Virus record (IMG/VR): IMGVR_UViG_3300042385_000314
Location: 1 to 20,161 of that record
DNA: 20,161 nucleotides
Source: a virus
Strand: one strand, 5' to 3'
Positions 8,482-14,741 of the stretch are shown in pieces (the stretch's first letter is position 1; every line of letters starts with the position of its first letter). Position numbers and translations under genes: made by a program. A model generated the notes under the pieces. The model worked only from the letters and a program-made list of their open reading frames with translations. It ran no database searches and had not been told where the DNA came from.

Positions 8482-8958
8482 ATGTGGATTCTAAAATTCC
8501 TTCCAGATTCTTTATTAATACTATTAACCCATGCAATAACTGCAATTGGAGCAATAGCATTATTGGTTGGATTCTTTTTAGCATTCATTCCCATTATTAG
8601 TAGATATGGTAAGATATTAAAGATTGCAGGTACCGCGGTTCTTCTAATAGGCATATATTTCGAAGGCGGATTGAGTACCGAAATGGAATGGCGCAAACGA
8701 GTCGCAGAAATGCAAGAAAAGGTTAGACTTGCAGAACAAAAAAGCGTCATTGTAAATACTAAAATACAAACTAAAATTGTAGAAAAGATTAAGGTCATTA
8801 AAGAACGAGGCGAAGAGCATATTAAATACATCGATAGAGAGATAGTAAAATATGACGATAAATGCGTAATACCAAAAGAATTTATTCAATTATTAAATGA
8901 TGCCTCTAAGAAACCAGTAGATACTCCTGAAAATACTGCAGGAGAAGGTAATGAATAA
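8482..8958 (+). CDS. Putative inner-membrane spanin (i-spanin, Rz-like)
   Basis: 158 residues. Two hydrophobic segments at about residues 12-38 and 46-63 are followed by a charged coiled-coil region (about 66-123; WRKRVAEMQEKVRLAEQ, then KIVEKIKVIKERGEE) and a C-terminal motif IDREIVKYDDKCVIPKEF of the kind seen at the end of Rz-like proteins (Cys128). In Gram-negative phages the i-spanin bridges the periplasm with the o-spanin and fuses inner and outer membranes at the last step of lysis. The classic Rz has one N-terminal membrane helix; two are predicted here, which would place both ends in the periplasm. No clear Shine-Dalgarno precedes the ATG. The 8-base overlap with a small lipoprotein gene supports the call. 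Confidence 0.72.
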   Translation: MWILKFLPDSLLILLTHAITAIGAIALLVGFFLAFIPIISRYGKILKIAGTAVLLIGIYFEGGLSTEMEWRKRVAEMQEKVRLAEQKSVIVNTKIQTKIVEKIKVIKERGEEHIKYIDREIVKYDDKCVIPKEFIQLLNDASKKPVDTPENTAGEGNE

Positions 8959-9211
8959 GCTACTACTATCTTTATTATTTTTGACAGGGTGTTCTACTAC
9001 TGTCCCAGTTGTAATGAAATTTCCTAACGCACCAGTAATTTTAACTGAACCATGCGCGGAATTGATCAAATTAAATGATGAAGCAAAACTTAGCGATGTT
9101 GCGAAAACAGTAACAGGTAATTATAATCTGTATCATGAATGCTCCTTAAAAGTGGACGGGTGGATTGAATGGCATAAGTCACAAAAAGAAATATTTGAAT
9201 CTGTAAAGTAA
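8951..9211 (+). CDS. Outer-membrane lipoprotein spanin (o-spanin, Rz1-like)
   Basis: 86 residues. The N-terminus MNKLLLSLLFLTGC is a short lipoprotein signal with a lipobox (LTGC, Cys14), and Ser at +2 predicts outer-membrane sorting. The mature part has a Pro-containing start (VVMKFPNAPVILTEPC) and ends in a helical stretch with WIEWHKSQKEIFESVK; this pattern matches small phage lipoproteins annotated as Rz1-like. It overlaps the i-spanin gene by 8 bases in another frame, with GGAGAAGG just upstream of its ATG. Together they form a two-component spanin. No endolysin gene lies in the window. Confidence 0.8.
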   Translation: MNKLLLSLLFLTGCSTTVPVVMKFPNAPVILTEPCAELIKLNDEAKLSDVAKTVTGNYNLYHECSLKVDGWIEWHKSQKEIFESVK

Positions 9212-9240
9212 GTAAACAAAAATAAAAATTGGAGTTATAC

Positions 9241-11037
9241 ATGGCAGAAAATGTCGTACATGGGATTAATGTCGATTATTCTAAGGATGCCCTTTTCGAT
9301 GAATTGGGTATCAAAAGATTAAAAGAATCGTATATGAAAGATGATGAAATTTCACCTCAGGAAAGGTTCGCATATGTATCAAGCGCTTTTGGATCTAATG
9401 CTGAACATTCTCAGCGTCTCTATGATTATTGTTCTAAGCATTGGCTTAGTTTGTCTACTCCTATTCTCTCTTTTGGTCGTAGTAAGCGCGGCTTGCCTAT
9501 TAGTTGTTTTCTACCCTATTTGGATGATTCAGCAGAAGGTCTTGTCAACACATTATCAGAAGTAAATTGGCTTAGCATGCTGGGCGGAGGAGTTGGAATT
9601 GGACTTGGTATTCGTTCTGCCGATGATAAGTCTGTTGGTATTATGCCGCACCTTCGTACATATGACGCATCATCTTTAGCTTATCGTCAAGGTAGGACTC
9701 GCCGTGGTAGTTATGCTGCCTACCTTGATATTAGCCACCCTGATATTATAGCTTTTCTTGAAATGAGAAAACCTACCGGTGATCCTAATATGAGAACACA
9801 AAATTTACATCATGGTATTAATATCACCGACGACTTTATGCGTATACTAGAAAATAGTATGAAGGACAAAGATGCAAATGACGATTGGGAACTTAGAGAT
9901 CCCGCATCTAAAGAAGTTCGAGAAGTCGTGTCAGCTAAGGAACTGTGGCAGCGCATTTTAGAAATGCGTATGATGACAGGTGAACCTTATCTCCACTTCA
10001 TTGATACTAGCAATAGGCACATGCCTGAATCTCAAAAGAAATTGGGATTGAGTATTAAGCAATCTAATTTGTGCAGTGAAATTATTTTACCTACTGATAA
10101 ACAACGAACTGCTGTTTGCTGTTTGTCCTCATTGAATTTAGAATATTATGATCAATGGAAAAATGATAAGATATTCCTTAGAGATGTTGCAGAAATGCTT
10201 GATAACGTTCTTCAATATTTTATCGATAACGCACCCAATGCAATTAAACGAGCAAAGTATTCCGCAATGCGAGAAAGATCAATCGGCATCGGTGCACTAG
10301 GATGGCATGCGTTTTTACAGAAAAATAATATCCCATGGGAATCATCCATGGCAGTTGGTAGAAACAAGCAAATCTTTAAAAATATTCGGACTAAATTAGA
10401 TGCAGCTAATCTTGAATTGGGTAAAGAACGAGGTGAAGCTCCTGATGCAACTGGCACAGGTCAACGCTTTTCGCATCTTATGGCTATTGCACCTAATGCT
10501 TCTTCTTCTATTATTATGGGAAACACGTCTCCTAGCGTAGAACCATATAGAGCAAATGCATATAGACAAGATACACTCTCAGGATCAATGCTTAATAAGA
10601 ATAAATTTTTAGATGCAATTGTTAGAAAAGAAGCAGAGACTCGTAAAGATGGCTGGTATGAAGAAGTTTGGTCTAGCATTATTGCAAATGATGGATCGGT
10701 TCAGCATTTAGATTGGTTGGATGAGTGGAACAAAGATGTGTTTAAAACATCAATGGAAATAGATCAAAGATGGTTAATAGAACATGCTAGTGACAGACAA
10801 GTATATATAGATCAGGCACAGTCTATTAATCTATTCTTTAGACCAGACGCAAATATATTATATCTACATGCTGTACATTTTATGGCATGGAAAATGGGTC
10901 TAAAGACTTTATATTATTGCCGCTCAGAGAAGATAGGTAAAGCGGACAAAGTATCTAAGCGCATAGAGCGAGATGTAATTAAAGAGTTGGATATGAAAGC
11001 AATTCTCGACGGTGATACTTGTTTAGCATGCGAATAG
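9241..11037 (+). CDS. nrdA: Class I ribonucleoside-diphosphate reductase, alpha (large) subunit
   Basis: Reduces ribonucleoside diphosphates to deoxyribonucleotides together with NrdB. 598 residues, shorter than the roughly 760 of E. coli NrdA, with no room for an N-terminal ATP-cone, so dATP inhibition is probably lost. The active-site residues are all visible: Cys89 (PISCF) and the CC pair 293-294 (AVCCLSS) for the redox pair, Asn276-Cys278-Glu280 in SNLCSEI, the radical-transfer pair Tyr558-Tyr559 (LYYCRSEK) and the C-terminal Cys594/Cys597 (CLACE). I chose ATG 9241 behind GGAG at 9231-9234; an ATG at 9229 would add four residues but would overlap that RBS. It heads the operon with the amidotransferase-like gene, the Fe-S carrier and nrdB. 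Confidence 0.97.
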   Translation: MAENVVHGINVDYSKDALFDELGIKRLKESYMKDDEISPQERFAYVSSAFGSNAEHSQRLYDYCSKHWLSLSTPILSFGRSKRGLPISCFLPYLDDSAEGLVNTLSEVNWLSMLGGGVGIGLGIRSADDKSVGIMPHLRTYDASSLAYRQGRTRRGSYAAYLDISHPDIIAFLEMRKPTGDPNMRTQNLHHGINITDDFMRILENSMKDKDANDDWELRDPASKEVREVVSAKELWQRILEMRMMTGEPYLHFIDTSNRHMPESQKKLGLSIKQSNLCSEIILPTDKQRTAVCCLSSLNLEYYDQWKNDKIFLRDVAEMLDNVLQYFIDNAPNAIKRAKYSAMRERSIGIGALGWHAFLQKNNIPWESSMAVGRNKQIFKNIRTKLDAANLELGKERGEAPDATGTGQRFSHLMAIAPNASSSIIMGNTSPSVEPYRANAYRQDTLSGSMLNKNKFLDAIVRKEAETRKDGWYEEVWSSIIANDGSVQHLDWLDEWNKDVFKTSMEIDQRWLIEHASDRQVYIDQAQSINLFFRPDANILYLHAVHFMAWKMGLKTLYYCRSEKIGKADKVSKRIERDVIKELDMKAILDGDTCLACE

Positions 11038-11043
11038 ATTAAT

Positions 11044-11679
11044 ATGGGCAAGATTGCGATATTCCTACATCACCCTAAATGCTCAGTTCAGTCTAGTAAT
11101 GGTATTATAAATGCGTTATCTAAAGAATATACATTTAAAATATTTACAAAGCATGAAGTGGAACCTGGGTTTTTAGATGATGTGGATATTGTATGTTTTC
11201 CCGGAGGGATAGGAGATGCAGATAGCTTCGATAGTTTATTTAAGTTTAATCGCGATGTTATTCTTGAGTTTATTTCTCGCGGAGGAAGATATTTGGGAAT
11301 TTGTATGGGTGCTTACTGGAGCGGCCCTGATTATTTTGATATTGTCGGGAACACTAACATAGTACAATATATAAAACAACCTAATACCTGTACTCGTCGA
11401 CCACACGCAAAACAAATGTCGGTACTATGGAAAGGCGAACAGAAGAATATGTTTTTTTATGATGGCTGTACATTTACCGGTAATAATTTTGAAACTATCG
11501 CAACATACCCAAATGGCAATCCAATGGCTATTATGAAAAATAGAATAGGATTAATAGGATGTCACCCTGAGGCAACCAAACATTGGTATGATTCATATAG
11601 TTGGATGCAAAAGCGTTGGGAAGATACAACAAACACTGAGTTATTACTAGATTTTACTAACAATCTAATGAAACAGTAA
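11044..11679 (+). CDS. Class I glutamine amidotransferase-like protein (GATase1/BPL_N type)
   Basis: 211 residues with a flavodoxin-like GATase1 fold signature. The nucleophile elbow is YLGICMGAYW with Cys87, and the second part of the triad is GLIGCHPEA with His174 and Glu176. FPGGIGDADSF earlier in the protein forms the usual oxyanion-side loop. The overall pattern is closest to what I know as the N-terminal domain of eukaryotic biotin-protein ligases and related stand-alone phage proteins. GATase1 enzymes usually release ammonia from glutamine for a partner synthetase; no obvious partner lies alongside, though a CTP-using transferase is encoded 2.5 kb downstream. It sits between nrdA and the Fe-S carrier with short gaps, so it is co-transcribed. 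Substrate unknown. Confidence 0.75.
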   Translation: MGKIAIFLHHPKCSVQSSNGIINALSKEYTFKIFTKHEVEPGFLDDVDIVCFPGGIGDADSFDSLFKFNRDVILEFISRGGRYLGICMGAYWSGPDYFDIVGNTNIVQYIKQPNTCTRRPHAKQMSVLWKGEQKNMFFYDGCTFTGNNFETIATYPNGNPMAIMKNRIGLIGCHPEATKHWYDSYSWMQKRWEDTTNTELLLDFTNNLMKQ

Positions 11680-11680
11680 A

Positions 11681-12001
11681 ATGATAACAATAACGGATTC
11701 GGCAGTATCAAAAATTAAAGCAATTATCGCAGAAGATTGTGAAGACGCAATGCTTCGTATTTTCGTCCAAGGAGGCGGTTGCTCAGGTTTTAAATATGGG
11801 TTCTCTTTAGAAAATATAATTGAGGAAGATGATTTAAGATTTGAAAAAGATGGAATAAGTATTATAGTAGATTCAATATCAATGCAATATCTGCAAGAGG
11901 CAGAAGTCGATTACAAACAAACATTAACGTCCGCGGAATTTATAATTAAAAATCCTAATGCAAAGGCATCTTGTGGTTGCGGTTCAAGTTTTACGATATA
12001 A
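11681..12001 (+). CDS. A-type iron-sulfur cluster carrier (HesB/IscA/ErpA family)
   Basis: 106 residues, the usual length of this family. The three invariant cysteines are present: Cys34 in GGGCSGF and Cys98/Cys100 in the C-terminal SCGCGSSF. A-type carriers bind iron or an Fe-S cluster as dimers and pass it to apoproteins. It begins one base after the amidotransferase stop and ends just before nrdB, so it is embedded in the ribonucleotide reductase operon. Auxiliary Fe-S carriers are known from marine phages; here the position suggests help with iron supply, perhaps for the di-iron NrdB or for host Fe-S enzymes, but that is inference. IscA, ErpA and SufA cannot be told apart by eye. Confidence 0.93.
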   Translation: MITITDSAVSKIKAIIAEDCEDAMLRIFVQGGGCSGFKYGFSLENIIEEDDLRFEKDGISIIVDSISMQYLQEAEVDYKQTLTSAEFIIKNPNAKASCGCGSSFTI

Positions 12002-12009
12002 GGAAAGAA

Positions 12010-12999
12010 ATGGCAAAACAAACTAGTAGATTAACTGATGATAGGAATTCATTTAAGCCCTTCAATTATCCTTGGGCATATGATGCTTGGCTTAAACATG
12101 AACAAAGCCATTGGTTACATACTGAAGTACCCATGTTGGAAGATGTAAAAGATTGGAAGAAGAATTTAACAGAATCAGAAAAACAATTTTTAACTAACAT
12201 TTTTAGATTCTTTACTCAAGGTGATATAGATGTGGCCGGAGGTTATGTAAATAACTATCTACCGCACTTTCCTCAGCCAGAAGTTAGAATGATGCTATTA
12301 GGATTCTCTGCAAGAGAAGCATTACACATTGCAGCATATTCTCATTTGATTGAGACTTTGGGTATGCCGGAAGCTACATATGGCGAGTTCTTAGAGTATA
12401 CTGAGATGAGAGAAAAGCACGAATACCTATTGGATCTTTCTTCTAAGAATGGTACATTAGAATCAACTGCTACCCACATTGCGGCATTCTCGGCATTTAC
12501 TGAAGGCATGCAATTGTTTAGCTCCTTCATTATGTTATTGAATTTTGCCAGACATGGTAAGATGAAAGGCATGGGACAGATTATAACCTGGTCTATTGTG
12601 GATGAAACTCAGCATGCAGAGGGCATGGTTAAACTTTTCCGCACATATGTTGAAGAAAACAAGGAAATATGGAACGATGAGCTTAAAGGGAAAATTTACA
12701 CGATTGCGGAGAAGATGGTTGATCTTGAGGATAAGTTTATTTCTCTTGCTTTCAGAACTGGGGCGATCACAGGGTTGACCGAAGAAGATGTTAAAGAGTA
12801 CATTCGCTACATTGCGGATCGACGTTTAATTAGTCTTGGTCTACGTGGTATTTTTAAACGTAAGAAGAATCCTTTACCTTGGGTTGAGGAAATGATTAAT
12901 GCTCCTACTCATACTAACTTCTTTGAAAACAGAGCAACCGATTATGCTAAAGGCGCATTAAGCGGAAATTGGAATGAGGTATGGGGTAAAGCTGCATGA
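12010..12999 (+). CDS. nrdB: Class I ribonucleoside-diphosphate reductase, beta (small) subunit
   Basis: Provides the tyrosyl radical for NrdA. From ATG 12010 (with GGAAAG just upstream) it has 329 residues; an upstream in-frame ATG at 11971 lies inside the Fe-S carrier gene and would add 13 unrelated residues. Metal ligands are visible: an Asp at about 72 (QGDID), Glu103-x2-His106 (REALHIAAY), Glu165 (TEGMQLF), Glu199-x2-His202 (DETQHAEG). The radical tyrosine Tyr110 sits three residues after His106, matching E. coli Tyr122, so this is not a Tyr-less type. The C-terminal THTNFFENRATDYAK is typical of NrdB. The stop overlaps the next gene as ATGA. Confidence 0.97.
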   Translation: MAKQTSRLTDDRNSFKPFNYPWAYDAWLKHEQSHWLHTEVPMLEDVKDWKKNLTESEKQFLTNIFRFFTQGDIDVAGGYVNNYLPHFPQPEVRMMLLGFSAREALHIAAYSHLIETLGMPEATYGEFLEYTEMREKHEYLLDLSSKNGTLESTATHIAAFSAFTEGMQLFSSFIMLLNFARHGKMKGMGQIITWSIVDETQHAEGMVKLFRTYVEENKEIWNDELKGKIYTIAEKMVDLEDKFISLAFRTGAITGLTEEDVKEYIRYIADRRLISLGLRGIFKRKKNPLPWVEEMINAPTHTNFFENRATDYAKGALSGNWNEVWGKAA

Positions 13000-13205
13000 A
13001 AACATTTAAAGATATTTCAGTAAAAAAGTATCCAGACGGCGAATTGATATCTAAAAATTTGCCACCTGCGTATAAATTAGGAAATGCAAAAGAAAATTGT
13101 GAGAATTGTGAAGCATATAAAGCGGAAACAAAATATTGCAGTATATGGGATGCAAAAGTGAGACCTAACTATTGGTGCAAAAAATGGATACCGATCGAAA
13201 AGTAA
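12996..13205 (+). CDS. Small four-cysteine protein, probably metal or Fe-S binding
   Basis: 69 residues. Four cysteines at 35, 38, 48 and 61 in the pattern NCENCEAY, KYCSIWDAKV, NYWCKKWIP. This Cys-x2-Cys ... Cys ... Cys-x2-W arrangement resembles small phage proteins I have seen described as HiPIP-like or zinc-binding, but I cannot decide between zinc and an Fe-S cluster. The start overlaps the nrdB stop as ATGA, so it is translationally coupled to nrdB, and its end overlaps the next small gene in another frame. A redox partner or metal-handling role would fit the operon but is unproven. Confidence 0.7.
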   Translation: MKTFKDISVKKYPDGELISKNLPPAYKLGNAKENCENCEAYKAETKYCSIWDAKVRPNYWCKKWIPIEK

Positions 13206-13366
13206 TAACATTTGTCGAAAAGCGAAGAGACATATGCAATAGCTGCGAACACCTTACATCTTTCGTAGGAGTTAAATCGTGTCAAATATGTGGCTGCGCA
13301 ATTTGGACTAAAATTAGAATTAAAAGTACAAAGTGCCCAAAGGATAAATGGGGCGTTGAAGATTAA
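13184..13366 (+). CDS. Small Cys-rich phage protein (DUF6171-like zinc finger)
   Basis: 60 residues from the ATG at 13184, which overlaps the upstream gene by 22 bases; a TTG at 13172 is a less likely start. Cysteines at 18, 21, 33, 36, 38 and 51 appear in RRDICNSCEHL, SCQICGCAIW and STKCPKDKWG. This matches the small phage family I know as DUF6171, with two CxxC knuckles and a CPxxKW end. Six cysteines would hold one or two metal ions. The function is not known. Its place at the end of the RNR operon next to another four-Cys protein suggests co-expression with nrdB. Confidence 0.72.
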   Translation: MDTDRKVITFVEKRRDICNSCEHLTSFVGVKSCQICGCAIWTKIRIKSTKCPKDKWGVED

Positions 13367-13387
13367 ATTATTTGAAAAGGAAATATT

Positions 13388-13678
13388 ATGTTAATTGATA
13401 AAGGTGTTACTGCAGGTGAAGTAATTACATTTAAGCTTACTTCAGGTGAAGAGCTGGTGGCAAAGTTGGTAGAGGAAACTGCTACTCATTATAAGTTATC
13501 TAAGCCAATGGTAATCGGTATGGGACAACAAGGGCCAGGCTTAATGCCTTATTTGTTCACAGTGAAACAGGAGAAGGATGTTAAATTGTCTAAGCATGCT
13601 GTTACTGTAGCAGAACCTACTGATGAAATTTTTGCTAAGCAATTTCTTAAAACAACTACAGGAATTGCGTTAGCATAA
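13388..13678 (+). CDS. Small conserved phage protein with Sm-like (LSm-type) fold features
   Basis: 96 residues. The pattern GEVITFKLTSGEELVAKLVE, then HYKLSKPMVIG, a short loop (QQGPGLMPYLF) and a final strand region is what an Sm-like or small beta-barrel domain looks like, and I recognise a family of similar length in T4-like marine phages. The C-terminus has FAKQFLKTTTGI, also shared by that family. A clear AAGGAAAT precedes the ATG. Sm-like proteins bind RNA or form rings; binding here is not shown. It stands between the Cys-rich pair and dCMP deaminase. Confidence 0.62.
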   Translation: MLIDKGVTAGEVITFKLTSGEELVAKLVEETATHYKLSKPMVIGMGQQGPGLMPYLFTVKQEKDVKLSKHAVTVAEPTDEIFAKQFLKTTTGIALA

Positions 13679-13684
13679 TTCACA

Positions 13685-14134
13685 ATGCCTAATAAAATTG
13701 ATTATGCTCATATGAAGGCTGCGGAAACGTATGCTGAATTATCAAATGCGAAAAGATTGCAGGTTGGGTCTATTATAGTAAAAGATGATAAAGTAATTTC
13801 TATTGGCTATAACGGCACGCCCTCGGGTTGGGATAACAACTGCGAAAATGAAACTGTGGAACTATATTCAGATTACGAAGGCGCAATACATAGCACTATA
13901 TTAAAAACTAAACCCGAGGTTATACATGCGGAGATGAATGCTATAGGAAAGTTAGCAAAATCAGTATCCTCGGGTGAAGATGCTACTATGTATGTGACGC
14001 ATGCTCCTTGTTTTGACTGTGCGAAACTTATACATATTGCAGGTATTAAAAAAGTATTTTATCGCAATGCATATAGAACAACTGATGGCATTGAGTTTTT
14101 AACTAAATGTAAAATTGAAGTGGAGCAATTATGA
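13685..14134 (+). CDS. Deoxycytidylate (dCMP) deaminase
   Basis: 149 residues. Converts dCMP to dUMP, the substrate of ThyX. Zinc and catalytic residues are His81-Ala-Glu83 (VIHAEMNAIG) and Cys109-x2-Cys112 (APCFDCAK). N-terminal features of the family, LQVGSIIVKDD and GYNGTPSGWDNNCE, are present; the latter carries an extra cysteine region found in phage enzymes of the T4 type. It is shorter than T4 Cd (about 193 residues). No clear Shine-Dalgarno precedes the ATG at 13685. The stop overlaps the next gene as ATGA. It completes a dCMP to dUMP to dTMP route with thyX. Confidence 0.95.
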   Translation: MPNKIDYAHMKAAETYAELSNAKRLQVGSIIVKDDKVISIGYNGTPSGWDNNCENETVELYSDYEGAIHSTILKTKPEVIHAEMNAIGKLAKSVSSGEDATMYVTHAPCFDCAKLIHIAGIKKVFYRNAYRTTDGIEFLTKCKIEVEQL

Positions 14135-14622
14135 AAGATTTGACAGTAGGATTTACATGCTCATCCTTTGATCTTTTCCACGCAGGTCATGTTGTTATGC
14201 TTGAAGAAGCTAAACGACAATGCGATTACCTTATTGTAGGTATTCAAACGGATCCTACAATGGATAGAGATACGAAGAATAAGCCCGTTCAATCTATTAT
14301 AGAAAGACAGATACAAGTCAAAGCATGTAAATATGTAGATGAGGTTGTTATCTATAATACTGAAAAAGAATTAGAAGATATTCTTATGACTTTACCAATT
14401 AATGTTAGAATATTGGGGGAGGAATATAAAGATTTGGAATTTACGGGCAAGGATATTTGTTTAAAACGAAGTATCAAATTCTTTTACAATAAAAGAGATC
14501 ATTACTTTAGTTCGACTGATCTTCGTAAAAGAGTGTTTGAAACAGAAGTTAAGAAAAGGGGGTTAGTATGGCCAGAAAACAGCACCACGAATGCTTCGAA
14601 TGTGACGCCGTCTTCAAAATAA
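14131..14622 (+). CDS. Cytidylyltransferase-like nucleotidyltransferase (TagD-like)
   Basis: 163 residues. The HxGH signature is HAGH at 17-20 after GFTCSSFDLF, with the later ER pair (IIERQ, about 57-61) and the C-terminal SST at 127-129 (YFSSTDLRKR). This is the pattern of glycerol-3-phosphate cytidylyltransferase and related CTP-dependent enzymes that activate a phosphate substrate. The substrate cannot be read from the sequence; glycerol-3-phosphate, a sugar phosphate or a phospholipid head group are possible. ATGA overlap with dCMP deaminase means coupled translation. The last 16 residues (STTNASNVTPSS) look disordered and overlap the next small gene. Confidence 0.88.
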   Translation: MKDLTVGFTCSSFDLFHAGHVVMLEEAKRQCDYLIVGIQTDPTMDRDTKNKPVQSIIERQIQVKACKYVDEVVIYNTEKELEDILMTLPINVRILGEEYKDLEFTGKDICLKRSIKFFYNKRDHYFSSTDLRKRVFETEVKKRGLVWPENSTTNASNVTPSSK

Positions 14623-14741
14623 GTTATGATCTAGATGAAAATTACTATAAAGTAAAAAATTGTCCCTTCTGCGGCACTGCTATGGATGCCGAGGAAGAAG
14701 ATCGATATGAAGATAACGAGTATGACGAAGACGTGTCCTAA
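14568..14741 (+). CDS. Very small zinc-ribbon protein (57 aa), overlapping both neighbours
   Basis: 57 residues in a different frame from both neighbours. The translation begins MARKQHHECFECDAVF and has Cys9-x2-Cys12 and Cys32-x2-Cys35 (NCPFCGTAM), a classic four-cysteine zinc ribbon, followed by a very acidic tail (EEEDRYEDNEYDED). A strong Shine-Dalgarno (AAGGGGG) sits a few bases before the ATG. I recognise the same combination, a MARKQ-type start, two CxxC pairs and an acidic tail, as a conserved small protein of T4-like marine phages. It overlaps the cytidylyltransferase by 55 bases and the next gene by 35 bases. Function unknown. Confidence 0.8.
   Translation: MARKQHHECFECDAVFKISYDLDENYYKVKNCPFCGTAMDAEEEDRYEDNEYDEDVS

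Noticed and set aside
8974-9010. Promoter starting with TTGACA inside the o-spanin gene
   Set aside because: No acceptable -10 box lies 16-18 bases downstream.
12596-12778. Second-frame ORF within nrdB (60 codons)
   Set aside because: Overlaps the conserved metal-binding part of NrdB in another frame, with no ribosome site or motif.
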